Positions 26,867 through 35,754 of a stretch of DNA of 64,000 bases are shown in pieces. The notes under the pieces are model-generated. The model was not told the origin of the DNA. It saw nothing but the letters and a program-made list of their open reading frames with translations, and did no database searches. The DNA is from SG8-40 sp963792855 (GTDB lineage Bacteria > Pseudomonadota > Gammaproteobacteria > Burkholderiales > Eutrophovitaceae). Numbering within the stretch: position 1 is the stretch's first letter; the number at the start of each line of letters is the position of its first letter. Position numbers and translations under genes: made by a program. The stretch lies in NCBI GenBank assembly GCA_963792855.1, contig CAWBXZ010000007.1, positions 186,001 through 250,000 of the forward strand, read 5' to 3'.

Positions 26867-28201
26867 TCAGGCCGGAATCGAGCGTCGCAGTCCGGGAAAG
26901 TAATACAGCAGGGTAAAGGTGCGTGCCGCATAGTGCACGTAGAGCGCGGCCCAAAGCCCGTGATTCCCCAGCGGCGTCAGCGCATACCAGGCTGCCAGAA
27001 AGATTGCCGCCGATACCAGCATCGCATTGCGCATATCGGCGCTTCGCGTGGCGCCGATGAAAATGCCGTCGAGCTGAAAACACCACACCCCGACCAGCGG
27101 CGCCAACACGGCCCATGGCAGAAACTCGCGTGCCAGCGCGCGCACGCCGGGTTCGACCGTCAGCAGGTCGACGACCGCCGCTCCGGACACGGCCAGAAAC
27201 AGCGTTGTAAGCAGCGCGATGCCAGCTGCCCACCATGTGGTCATGCGTGACGCCTGCGACAGGCCGGAACGGTTTGCTGCACCGACGGCTTTGCCGACGA
27301 GCGCTTCGGCGGCGAACGCAAAGCCGTCAAGAAAGTACGCGGACACGGAAACGAAATGCATCAGGATCGCATTCGCAGCGAGCACCGTTTCGCCATACCT
27401 GGCGCCTTGTGCAATGAACCACGCGAACACGAAAATCAGCGACAACGAGCGAATCATGATGTCGCGATTGACGGCGACCGTGCGTGCGATCCGTAACGGA
27501 TCGAACAGCCGTGCCGTTTCCCATTTTCCGCCGAGTGTGCGCAGATGGCGTGCCGCGATGACAACGCCGACGATCGCTGCAAGGTATTCCGCGATCACCG
27601 TGCCGGTTGCCACTCCGCGTACGCCCATTTCCAGCCCGAGCACGAACCAGGCGTCCAGCAGCATGTTGCTGATGTTCAACACCAGTTGCAGTAGCAGCGC
27701 GGTGCGCGCCTTGCCCAGACCGATGAACCAGCCGAGCAGTGCGTAGTTGGCAAGCGTTGCGGGAGCGGCCCAGATGCGGATGTCAAAATAACTGCGCGCG
27801 AAATTTTCGACGCGCTCGGTGCCTTCGAGGATCGCGAATGCCAGTTCGCGGATCGGCCATTGCGCAAGAATCAGACAAACGCCGATCACCGCCGCGATGA
27901 GCAGCGCACGGCCGAGACTGGCGCGCACTTCCTCCGCATCGTTCGCACCGAATGCCTGCGCGGTCAGTCCCGTGGTGCCCATGCGCAAAAAGCCGAACGC
28001 CCAGAACACGAATGTGAATATCAGTGCGCCGAGCGCTACGGCGCCGATCAGCGAGGCGTCCGGGATCTGCCCGATCACTCCGGTATCGACCACGCCGAGC
28101 AGCGGCGTGGACAGATTGGAGATCATGATCGGGATTGCGATCGCGAGGATCGAGCGATGCGTGATCGCGTCCCGCTGCGAGTTGGAGACGGGTGCGTTCA
28201 C
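26867..28201 (-). CDS. MATE family efflux transporter (DinF-like)
   Basis: 444 residues, about 12 membrane segments in two homologous halves. Early SNLSTPLLGVVDTGVIG and mid-protein FGFLRMGTTGLTAQAFGA are typical of the DinF branch, which exports cationic or organic compounds by Na+ or H+ exchange. It heads the minus-strand run with SDR, CMD and binding protein. A hairpin repeat follows its start region upstream at 28236-28331. Confidence 0.92.
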   Translation of the reverse strand: MNAPVSNSQRDAITHRSILAIAIPIMISNLSTPLLGVVDTGVIGQIPDASLIGAVALGALIFTFVFWAFGFLRMGTTGLTAQAFGANDAEEVRASLGRALLIAAVIGVCLILAQWPIRELAFAILEGTERVENFARSYFDIRIWAAPATLANYALLGWFIGLGKARTALLLQLVLNISNMLLDAWFVLGLEMGVRGVATGTVIAEYLAAIVGVVIAARHLRTLGGKWETARLFDPLRIARTVAVNRDIMIRSLSLIFVFAWFIAQGARYGETVLAANAILMHFVSVSAYFLDGFAFAAEALVGKAVGAANRSGLSQASRMTTWWAAGIALLTTLFLAVSGAAVVDLLTVEPGVRALAREFLPWAVLAPLVGVWCFQLDGIFIGATRSADMRNAMLVSAAIFLAAWYALTPLGNHGLWAALYVHYAARTFTLLYYFPGLRRSIPA

Positions 28202-28235
28202 TTCAGGGTCATGGCGAAAATGTCAGGAAACACAT

Positions 28236-28331
28236 CACCACAAAGGCACGAAGACGCAAAGATGCACAAAGAAAGCAAAGTATATTTTCAGATTTTCTTC
28301 GCGAGTCTTCGTGCCTTTGAGTCTTGGTGGT
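28236..28331. repeat. Imperfect inverted repeat of the CACAAAGGCACGAAG type
   Basis: AAAGGCACGAAGAC (28242-28255) and GTCTTCGTGCCTTT (28305-28318) match perfectly; outer CACCAC/GGTGG bases also pair, with an AT-rich centre. This resembles the dispersed palindromic repeat seen between genes in many environmental proteobacteria. It lies between the MATE gene start and the end of the hexapeptide protein gene. Confidence 0.65.
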
Positions 28332-28377
28332 TCGCCAGGATTATAGGTTACTCGCCACTGGCAGCTCTGGAAGGTGT

Positions 28378-29436
28378 CTAACCCTTGCCGGCTTTCTGCG
28401 CAGCGCGATAGGTCGCGGTGTAGCCCTTGTAGACGTCAACGCCCATCGAGAAAAACCGCGCATTCTCCTCCGACAGCGGGCGCGACCTGCGTGCCGGCTG
28501 ACCGGCCCAGATGGTGCCGGCGGCCACCTCGGTGCCCGGGGCGGTCACCGCGCCGGCGGCGATGACGCCGCCCTTGCGCACGATGGTGCCCTTGCCGACG
28601 ATGCAACCCATGCCGATGATGGCTTCGTCTTCGATTTCACAGGCATGCATGCGCACGTTGTGGCCGACGGTGACGCGACGCCCGATGCGCATCGTTTCAC
28701 CGGCTTCGAGGTGAATGCGCGAGTTGTCCTGAATATTGCTGGCTTCGCCAAGCTCGACGGTTGCGCCCTCGGCGTCGATTTCCACTGCAAACCAGATGCT
28801 CGAGTGCGGCGCAAGCTTCAGGGTGCCGGTTACGCTGGCGGTTGGCGCAATGTAGCTGTCGTCGGCCGCGAACTTTTCGACCCCGGTTCCGGGAGGAAGA
28901 CGAAATTCGCCAACCGGTGTGCGGGCGCGGATGACTTCCGCGTTGTCGATTTTTACCCGGTTGCGGATCGATTCGTGCAGTTCCGCCAGCCGGGCCGGTG
29001 AAATCTGTTCGACCGGTTTGGCCGGCGTGCCGGCATACAGCCATCCACCTTCCAGGGTTTTCCCCGGCGGCACCACGCTTTCCGCGGCAATGACGGCACC
29101 GGGGCCGACCACCGAGTTGTCCATCACCACTGCGTGCTCGCCCAGCACGCAGTGATCGCCGATCGTGCAGGCGTGAACCAGGCCGAAATGGCCGACGGTG
29201 ACGTGCGATCCGACCTTTGCGCCATAGATGCTGTCCGCGATATGCACCGTGCTCGCGTCACCGAACCAGCACTCGGAACCGATGCGGATATGTTCACCGT
29301 CACCGCGCAGCGTAGCGAGCTTTCCGAAATAGCAGCCGGCGCCGATTTCGGTGCGGCCGATGACAGTGACCCAGTCCTCGGCCGTGGTGCTCGGATCGAT
29401 TTGCGGGGTGTAGTGGAGGTGGGGTAGTACCAGCAT
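28378..29436 (-). CDS. Tandem left-handed beta-helix protein, two gamma-carbonic-anhydrase/PaaY-like domains
   Basis: 352 residues, about twice the size of a normal gamma-CA/PaaY protein. Domain 1 (about residues 20-150) and domain 2 (about 195-340) each carry the hexapeptide repeats and the three metal histidines: STVHIADS with VTVGHFGLVHAC, and SRIHLEAG with VTVGHNVRMHAC. Both also end in a WxYAGTPA/WAGQPA turn. PaaY of this fold is a thioesterase for stalled CoA thioesters, which fits its place 64 bp downstream of the B12 mutase operon. Carbonic anhydrase activity is the alternative. Confidence 0.8.
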   Translation of the reverse strand: MLVLPHLHYTPQIDPSTTAEDWVTVIGRTEIGAGCYFGKLATLRGDGEHIRIGSECWFGDASTVHIADSIYGAKVGSHVTVGHFGLVHACTIGDHCVLGEHAVVMDNSVVGPGAVIAAESVVPPGKTLEGGWLYAGTPAKPVEQISPARLAELHESIRNRVKIDNAEVIRARTPVGEFRLPPGTGVEKFAADDSYIAPTASVTGTLKLAPHSSIWFAVEIDAEGATVELGEASNIQDNSRIHLEAGETMRIGRRVTVGHNVRMHACEIEDEAIIGMGCIVGKGTIVRKGGVIAAGAVTAPGTEVAAGTIWAGQPARRSRPLSEENARFFSMGVDVYKGYTATYRAAQKAGKG

Positions 29437-29500
29437 CGTGTTCCTTGGTTGAGTGCGTTCCCTGATTGAATGGCCTGGTGTTGGTCAGAAAAGGCGTCGC

Positions 29501-31192
29501 TCAGAAAACCGGCGTTTCGCGATACGTGCCCCACAGCCCCCTGAGCTTCTCGACGATATCGCCCATGGAAGCACCGGCGCGCACCAGTTCGATCGTGACA
29601 GGCATGATGTTCCGGCTTTCGTCCTTTGCCACTGTAACAAGTTCCTCCAGCAAGGCTTGCACTTTGGCATTGTCGCGCGTTTGCCGCACATGGTTGAGGC
29701 GCTCGATCTGGCGTTTCGTTGTGGTCGGATCGTGCGGGTGGATCTCGATATCGACGTCTTCTTCCTCTTCGACGTATTTGTTGACGCCGATGACCGGTTT
29801 CGATCCGCTTTGCTTGCGCAGTGCGGTTTCGTAAGCAAAGTCGGAAATGTGTTTCTGGAACCAGCCTTCCTCGATCAGTTTGACGGTGCCGCCACGCTCG
29901 CGCACCTCGTCGAGAATTTCGAAAATCTTTTTCTCGTATTCGGTCGTGAGGTTCTCTACAAAATAGGAGCCGCCAAGCGGGTCGATGACGTTGCCGACAC
30001 CGGTTTCGTCGGCGATCACCTGCTGGGTGCGCAGGGCGATCTTCATGGCTTCTTCCGTCGGGATGGCGAACGCTTCATCCATGCCGTTGGTGTGCAGGCT
30101 CTGCGCGCCCCCGAGCACGGCGGAGAGCGCCTGCAGGGTGGTTCGCATCACGTTCACCTTGTACTGCGGTTTGGTCAGGGTCGCGGCGGCAGTCTGGCAA
30201 TGGAAGCGCAGCCGCATCGACTCGGGTTTTTTCGCGCCGAAACGCTCCTTCATGATCTTTGCCCAGACTCGTCGCGATGCGCGAAACTTTGCGATCTCTT
30301 CGAAGAAGTCCGACTGGCAAACCCAGTAGAACGCAAGGCGCGGTGCAAACGCATCGACGTCCATGCCGGTCTTGAGCACTTCCTCGACGTAGGTGACGGC
30401 ATTGGCCATGGTGAACGCCACCTCGTGAATCGGCGACGAACCCGCCTCGCTGATGTGGTAACCGGAAATGTTGATCGGGTTGTAGCGCTTCATGTTCTCG
30501 GCGCAATAGGTAATGCAGTCGCGCACGATGCGAACCGACGGCGCAATCGGATAGATGTACTCCTTCTGCGCCATGTATTCCTTGAGGATATCCGCCTGGA
30601 TGGTGCCGGACAGTTTGTTCAGATCGTTGCCGCGTTTTTGCGCCAGCACGATGTACATCGCGAGAAGGATCCAGGCGGTGGGATTGATCGTCATCGATAC
30701 CGAAATGTTTTCCAGGTCGATGCCGTCGAACAGCGCTTCCATGTCGGCCAGCGTATCGACCGCCACGCCTTCGCGTCCGACTTCGCCTTCGCTCATCGGG
30801 TGATCCGAGTCGTATCCCATCAGCGTTGGCATGTCGAAGTCGGTCGACAGCCCGGTCTGGCCCTGAGAGATCAGGTACTTGAAGCGTTTGTTCGTATCCT
30901 CGCCGGTGCCGAAGCCGGCAATCTGGCGCATCGTCCAGAAACGGCTGCGATACATCGTCGGGTAGGGGCCGCGCGTGAACGGGTACTGGCCCGGCAGACC
31001 GATGTCTTCGAGCGGTGTGTCGGCGATGTCGAGCGCGGTGTAGGTGCGCTTGACCGGAAAGCCGCCCAGCGTCTGGAACTGTTCTTCGCGCTCGGGTTGT
31101 TTCTTCAGGAAGGCGGCGACTTCATCGTTTTCCCACAGTTCCAGTTGTTCCTGTAACGCCTGGATGTGTTTCGGGTCGGTTGGTGCGTTCAT
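29501..31192 (-). CDS. hcmA: 2-hydroxyisobutyryl-CoA mutase large subunit (HcmA-like)
   Basis: 563 residues from ATG 31192, which follows AGAGGTGG; Aquincola HcmA is of nearly identical size. It is a methylmalonyl-CoA mutase-type TIM barrel without its own B12 domain. The active-site segment reads RQIAGFG with Asp 27 residues later in LSTDFDMP (Ile91 and Asp118 here). In methylmalonyl-CoA mutase these are Tyr and Ala, in isobutyryl-CoA mutase Phe; Ile90/Asp117 are the known signature of 2-hydroxyisobutyryl-CoA mutase. The enzyme interconverts 2-hydroxyisobutyryl-CoA and 3-hydroxybutyryl-CoA. Its B12 subunit, GTPase and CoA ligase are in the same operon. Confidence 0.85.
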   Translation of the reverse strand: MNAPTDPKHIQALQEQLELWENDEVAAFLKKQPEREEQFQTLGGFPVKRTYTALDIADTPLEDIGLPGQYPFTRGPYPTMYRSRFWTMRQIAGFGTGEDTNKRFKYLISQGQTGLSTDFDMPTLMGYDSDHPMSEGEVGREGVAVDTLADMEALFDGIDLENISVSMTINPTAWILLAMYIVLAQKRGNDLNKLSGTIQADILKEYMAQKEYIYPIAPSVRIVRDCITYCAENMKRYNPINISGYHISEAGSSPIHEVAFTMANAVTYVEEVLKTGMDVDAFAPRLAFYWVCQSDFFEEIAKFRASRRVWAKIMKERFGAKKPESMRLRFHCQTAAATLTKPQYKVNVMRTTLQALSAVLGGAQSLHTNGMDEAFAIPTEEAMKIALRTQQVIADETGVGNVIDPLGGSYFVENLTTEYEKKIFEILDEVRERGGTVKLIEEGWFQKHISDFAYETALRKQSGSKPVIGVNKYVEEEEDVDIEIHPHDPTTTKRQIERLNHVRQTRDNAKVQALLEELVTVAKDESRNIMPVTIELVRAGASMGDIVEKLRGLWGTYRETPVF

Positions 31193-31200
31193 GTCCACCT

Positions 31201-32178
31201 CTACAAAGCGACGTTTCTCATCAGTTCGTCGGAAGCCGCGAACGGGTCGAGTTCGCGGCGCGATATGCGTTCTACCATGGCCGCGACGCGTTCGCTGGTC
31301 GAGGCAAAGAAGCGGCTGCGCAGCAGGTCCTCCGCCGTCTTGAACGTGCGGTACTCGGCTATGCGGCGCAACCGCTCGGGACCGAGTTCGGTCGTGCGAT
31401 GCGCTTCGCGATGCCGGTCCATGGTGGCCACCAGTGCGCGAATGCCCTCACCGGTCTCGGCGCTGGTGCCGACCACTGGCACCTGCCACAGCGGTTTGCC
31501 ATCCTTGTTTCTCATGGAAACGCTGATGCCCATCGCCAACATGGTTTTGAGGTCGGTGATGGTCCGGTTGGCGTCCGAGCGATCGCATTTGCTGACCACG
31601 TGGATGTCGGCAATTTCCAGAATGCCGGCCTTGATGGCCTGCACGTCGTCGCCGAGGCCCGGCGCGGACACGACAATGGTGCTGTGCGAGGCGCGCGCGA
31701 TCTCCACTTCGTCCTGGCCGACGCCAACGGTTTCGATGATGATGACGTCAAAGCCGGCAGCGTCGAGGATGTCGACCGCTGCAAGTGCCGAGCGCGCCAG
31801 TCCGCCGGTGGACCCGCGTGTGGCCATGCTGCGGATGTACACCCCGTCGTCCATCGTCAGATTGCTCATGCGGATGCGGTCGCCCAGGATCGAGCCGCCG
31901 GAAAACGGGCTGGACGGGTCGATGGCGATGACGCCGACCTTGCGGCCGTCTTCGCGAATCGTCTGTACCAGTTTGCTGACCAGGGTCGACTTGCCGCTGC
32001 CCGGCACGCCGGTCAGTCCGACGATGTGCGCCTTGCCCGCGGCTTTGTATACGTCGCCCAGTGCCGCGCGCGCTTCTTCGCTGCCGGCCTCGGCGCGCGA
32101 CATCAGGCGACCGGCGGCGCGCAGATCGCCCTTGAGCAGCCGCGCGAATAATTCCATCGAGGGTACCGGCATCGCCAT
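31201..32178 (-). CDS. meaB: MeaB/ArgK-type mutase chaperone GTPase (MeaH)
   Basis: 325 residues. P-loop GLTGVPGSGKSTL (about residues 55-67), VIAIDPSSPFSGGSILGDRIRM, IETVGVGQDEVEI and SKCDRSD are the MeaB/ArgK G-protein motifs. It loads or protects adenosylcobalamin in its mutase partner; the copy beside HCM genes is called MeaH elsewhere. Its ATG overlaps the stop of the CoA ligase gene (TAATG), and it ends 8 bp before the large subunit start, so translation is coupled. Confidence 0.93.
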   Translation of the reverse strand: MAMPVPSMELFARLLKGDLRAAGRLMSRAEAGSEEARAALGDVYKAAGKAHIVGLTGVPGSGKSTLVSKLVQTIREDGRKVGVIAIDPSSPFSGGSILGDRIRMSNLTMDDGVYIRSMATRGSTGGLARSALAAVDILDAAGFDVIIIETVGVGQDEVEIARASHSTIVVSAPGLGDDVQAIKAGILEIADIHVVSKCDRSDANRTITDLKTMLAMGISVSMRNKDGKPLWQVPVVGTSAETGEGIRALVATMDRHREAHRTTELGPERLRRIAEYRTFKTAEDLLRSRFFASTSERVAAMVERISRRELDPFAASDELMRNVAL

Positions 32179-33611
32179 TACCCGCCTTGCAGTTTCTGGT
32201 TGAGTTCGCGAAACACTTCGCGATCGTCTACTACCCGGCGCGCCTTGAAGTCGGTACGCGGAATCGAGCGTGGTTCAACCAGTTCGATAACGGTGCGCAG
32301 AGCCAGCGTCTTGAGTATGCGCCGGCTGACTTCTTCCTTGAACTGACGGCTTCGCCCGGCGTCGGCATGCGCTTCCGCGTTCGGCTCGACGCGCAGCAGC
32401 AGTTCGTCCATCGCGCCGTCGCGCGTAATGTGGATGCGGTGCTCGCCGCCGTAATCGGGAATTTCGTTGAGCACGGAATCGATCTCGCTCGGATACACGT
32501 TCTCGCCGCGAATGGTGAACATGTCGTCGATGCGCCCGAAGATGCCTTGCGGCAGGCGCGGGTAGGTGCGCCCGCACGGATTCGGTCCGTCTTCCCAGAC
32601 CGTCAGGTCGCCGGATACGAGCCGGATCATCGGCTGTGAGGTGCGCTCGAGATGCGTGTAGACCGGCGTGCCGCGTGAACCGTAAGGCACGCGCCGAAAC
32701 GTTCCGGGATCGCAGACTTCGGTATAAACCATGTCCTGCCACAGCAACATCCCGGGCGCACTTTCCAGCGTGCCTGCGGCGTTCATCCATGGCGTCATTT
32801 CCGCCATCGAGCCGGCGTCGAAAACTTTCGCGCCGAAGGCGGATTCGAGCTTCTCGATGACCGACGGAATCGATGCGCCCGGTTCCCCCGAAAAAATCAG
32901 TTGCTTCAATCCGAAATCACTGGCATCCAGCCCTTCCTTGATGGCGGTCTCGGCCAGGTGCAGCGCGTAGGTCGGCGTGCCGTAGAAAGCCGTCGGCCTG
33001 ATTTGCGCCATCCAGTTCACCGCCCTTGCGCTCATGCCCGAGGCGCCGGCACCAAACGGAAACGACGTCGCGCCGAGGCGTTCGGTGCCGGCCAGCGCAC
33101 CCCAACTGCCCAGGTACAGGCTGAATATGGCCGCGAGAAAAACCGTGTCGCCGGGACGAACGCCCATACCCCACATCACCCGTGCCTGGGCATTCGAAAT
33201 GGCGTCCCAGTCGTTGCGGCCGATGGCGAAAGCGGTCGGCCGGCCGGTTGTGCCCGAGGTGCCATGGATGTGATAGACGTCTTCGCGCGGGATGCACAGG
33301 TAGTCGCCGAATGGTTCCGTCTCGGCTTGCGATGCGCGCAAATCGCGCTTGGTGATGACCGGTACCTTGTCTTCGAAATCTTCCAGCGAACGCAGCTGAT
33401 CCGGATGAAAGCCGGCCTCGTCCCATTTCTTCCTGTAGAACGGCGCGTGCTGGTAAGCGTAAGTACATACTTCGCGAAGTCGGTTGACGATGGCGGCATC
33501 GCGATCGGCGGCCGGCATCGTCTCGCGCACCGGGAACCAGTAGCGGCTGTCCGGGGCAGGCCGGTAGTTGTTGTCGTAACGCGGCGGAAACGACCAGTCT
33601 TCCATCTGCAT
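32178..33611 (-). CDS. hcl: PaaK-like acyl-CoA ligase, probable 2-hydroxyisobutyrate-CoA ligase
   Basis: 477 residues, phenylacetate-CoA ligase branch of the AMP-forming synthetases. P-loop-like HGTSGTTGRPTAFAIGR (about residues 114-130), GSMAEMTPWM, and C-terminal FGRIDDMFTIRGENVYPSEID with Lys of TDFKARRV near the end. Placement between the B12 small subunit and MeaH genes is the arrangement of 2-hydroxyisobutyrate-CoA ligase (HCL), which makes the mutase substrate; phenylacetate genes are absent. Assignment of the acid is by context. Confidence 0.8.
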   Translation of the reverse strand: MQMEDWSFPPRYDNNYRPAPDSRYWFPVRETMPAADRDAAIVNRLREVCTYAYQHAPFYRKKWDEAGFHPDQLRSLEDFEDKVPVITKRDLRASQAETEPFGDYLCIPREDVYHIHGTSGTTGRPTAFAIGRNDWDAISNAQARVMWGMGVRPGDTVFLAAIFSLYLGSWGALAGTERLGATSFPFGAGASGMSARAVNWMAQIRPTAFYGTPTYALHLAETAIKEGLDASDFGLKQLIFSGEPGASIPSVIEKLESAFGAKVFDAGSMAEMTPWMNAAGTLESAPGMLLWQDMVYTEVCDPGTFRRVPYGSRGTPVYTHLERTSQPMIRLVSGDLTVWEDGPNPCGRTYPRLPQGIFGRIDDMFTIRGENVYPSEIDSVLNEIPDYGGEHRIHITRDGAMDELLLRVEPNAEAHADAGRSRQFKEEVSRRILKTLALRTVIELVEPRSIPRTDFKARRVVDDREVFRELNQKLQGG

Positions 33612-33623
33612 GGGCCGTTTTCC

Positions 33624-34031
33624 CTAGCGCGGGCCGCGTTCCGCGACCAGGCGTTCGAGCGTCTCGACGATCTGTTTCGGCGGCGTGTCCTGCAGCAACA
33701 GTTCTTTTACGCCCATTGCCTTCAGCGGCGCCACGTCCTCGTCCGGCACCACGCCACCGACGACGACAATGGTGTCGGCGGCATCCTGCTCCTCGAGCAG
33801 CTTCATGATCTTCGGGCAGATGGTCATGTGCGCACCGGACAGCAGGCTGATGCCGAGCACGTCCACATCTTCCTGCACCGCCGAGTGCACCACTTCTTCC
33901 GCTGTGCGGTGCAGCCCGGTGTAAATCACATCCATGCCCGCGTCACGCAGGGTACGCGCAACCACTTTGACGCCGCGGTCGTGACCATCGAGGCCGACCT
34001 TGGCGAGTAACACGCGGATGGGTGAGCTCAT
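33624..34031 (-). CDS. hcmB: 2-hydroxyisobutyryl-CoA mutase small (B12-binding) subunit
   Basis: 135 residues; AGAGGAG precedes the ATG. Cobalamin fold motifs: LDGHDRG (D-x-H-x-x-G, the His that replaces dimethylbenzimidazole), ISLLSGAH (S-x-L) and VVVGGVVPDED (GG). HcmB is about 136 residues, matching well. First gene of the operon hcmB-hcl-meaB-hcmA; 12 bp separate it from the ligase gene. A GntR-type palindrome lies about 180 bp upstream. Confidence 0.88.
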   Translation of the reverse strand: MSSPIRVLLAKVGLDGHDRGVKVVARTLRDAGMDVIYTGLHRTAEEVVHSAVQEDVDVLGISLLSGAHMTICPKIMKLLEEQDAADTIVVVGGVVPDEDVAPLKAMGVKELLLQDTPPKQIVETLERLVAERGPR

Positions 34032-34210
34032 GCTCTGCTCCTCTGAGGTATCTCGTTGTTGAACAAATAAGCGAGTACTGACTTCGTTGATCCGGCAGAC
34101 CCGGTGCCAACATCAAACGCTACCGGGACAGTCGATTATCGTCCATGGTGTATCTGGCGGGAATCAAGGCTCGGCGGGACCCACCGCGCCTGTAGCTTGG
34201 TGAAATTAGC

Positions 34211-34231
34211 TTTTGTATACAGAATACAAAA
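34211..34231. promoter_or_regulatory. GntR-type palindrome upstream of the mutase operon
   Basis: TTTTGTAT and ATACAAAA are perfect 8-bp arms around ACAGA. Such TTGTAT/ATACAA arms are common in FadR-branch GntR operators. The core CAGAATACA recurs in front of the GntR gene at 55024. The site stands in the 299-bp gap between hcmB and the aminotransferase stop; the rest of that gap holds no gene. Confidence 0.6.
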
Positions 34232-34330
34232 CTTGGTGGATGCCAGCAAGATTTGGCCATTCCCCCGGGTCCTCGCGGCGAGTCTGGCGCGACGGATATT
34301 CCGGAAAACGGGGGCGCGCGTCCGGGATTC

Positions 34331-35515
34331 CTACTCCTTTGTCGCTTTGTTGATCACATTATCCAGCATGCCCAGCATCAGATCGATCTGGTCCGTAGTC
34401 AGATTCAGCGCGGGCATGAAACGGAGCAGATTCGGGCGAGGTGCGTTCAGTAGTAATCCGGCGTCGCGGGCCAGATTTGAGACTTCCTCTGCGATGTCGC
34501 GCTTCAGATCGAGTGCCACCAGAAGGCCGCGACCGCGGACTTCGCCGAGCCCGTGACGCGCGGACAGCTCTGTCAGGCCTCGCGTCAGATAGCTGCCGAG
34601 CAATTCGACGCGATCGAGAAAACCGGGCGTCAGCACGGTATTCATGACGGCACAACCGGCCGACGTGCTCAACGGATTGCCGTTGAACGTGCCGCCCTGG
34701 TCGCCGGGTTTGAAGCAGCACACGGATTCAGCAGCGACGAGCGCCGCCAGCGGTACGCCGCCGCCCAGCATTTTTCCCAGCGTCATGATGTCGGGGGCGA
34801 TACCGGCATGCTGATAGCCCCATAGCTTGCCGGTACGGCCGACACCGGTCTGGATTTCGTCGACGATCAGCAGCAGATTGTGCCGGGTGGTCAGTGCGCG
34901 CAGGTTCTGCAGAAACGGGTTCGTCGCAGTGATCACGCCCGCTTCGCCCTGGACCGGTTCGAGCATCACTGCGACGGTATTGTCATTGACGAGTTTCTCG
35001 ACCGAGTCGAGATCGTTCAGGGTGGCTTTCGGGAACCCGGGCACCTTCGGTTCGAAGAGTCCACGAAAGCCCGGTTTCCCTGACGCCGACATGGTGGCAA
35101 GCGTGCGTCCGTGAAAAGCGCCGTCGAAAGTGATGATCTCGTACGCGCCGTTCTTGTTTTCCGAGCCCCATTTGCGCGCAAGCTTGATCGCGCCTTCGTT
35201 CGCTTCCGCCCCGCTGTTCGCGAAGAACACGCGATCAAAGCAACTGTGGTCGACAATTAACGACGCGAGTTGTATTGAAGGTTCGTTGTAGAACGCCGGG
35301 CTGGGCGTGATCAACTTGCGTGACTGCCCGGCCAGTGCGTCGACGATCACCGCAGGGCAGTGACCGAGACAGTTCACCGCCCATCCCTGCACGAAATCAA
35401 GGTAGCGTTTGCCCTCCTGGTCCCACAGCCACGATCCTTCACCGCGCATGAAGACCAGCGGCGGCCGGTTGGTGATTTCCATCAGGCTTGCGTACCGAAA
35501 CTGTTCAAACTTCAT
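34331..35515 (-). CDS. Class III aminotransferase, acetylornithine transaminase-like
   Basis: 394 residues, GGGGAAG before the ATG. PLP-enzyme motifs: FFANSGAEANEGAIKLAR (about residues 98-115), FDGAFHGRTLATMSASG, LLIVDEIQTGVGRTG with the PLP Asp, TLGKMLGGGVPLAA with the Schiff-base Lys (about 245), and QGGTFNGNPLS. Closest in pattern to ArgD/acetylornithine aminotransferase, but could act on another omega-amine. Cytosolic. Unlinked to other arginine genes. Confidence 0.88.
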   Translation of the reverse strand: MKFEQFRYASLMEITNRPPLVFMRGEGSWLWDQEGKRYLDFVQGWAVNCLGHCPAVIVDALAGQSRKLITPSPAFYNEPSIQLASLIVDHSCFDRVFFANSGAEANEGAIKLARKWGSENKNGAYEIITFDGAFHGRTLATMSASGKPGFRGLFEPKVPGFPKATLNDLDSVEKLVNDNTVAVMLEPVQGEAGVITATNPFLQNLRALTTRHNLLLIVDEIQTGVGRTGKLWGYQHAGIAPDIMTLGKMLGGGVPLAALVAAESVCCFKPGDQGGTFNGNPLSTSAGCAVMNTVLTPGFLDRVELLGSYLTRGLTELSARHGLGEVRGRGLLVALDLKRDIAEEVSNLARDAGLLLNAPRPNLLRFMPALNLTTDQIDLMLGMLDNVINKATKE

Positions 35516-35754
35516 TCAACTTCCCCAGGTTGCCGGTCTGATGCGCGACACCTACGTGAGGCTGGACGCTTCGTCAGCGGGCCGTGCCGCGGCTCACGCG
35601 TGTTGCCCCATCCAGCAATCATGCGTCAGAATAAGTTTCGCGCCGATCATCGTCCACCTGATTCTGACTTTCCCGTTGCCGCACTTGTTCACTCCACTGC
35701 AAATTCCCTGCTTCGGGCCAGCCTGTTAGCGTCCGCAAGAACTCTCCTCTCTGA

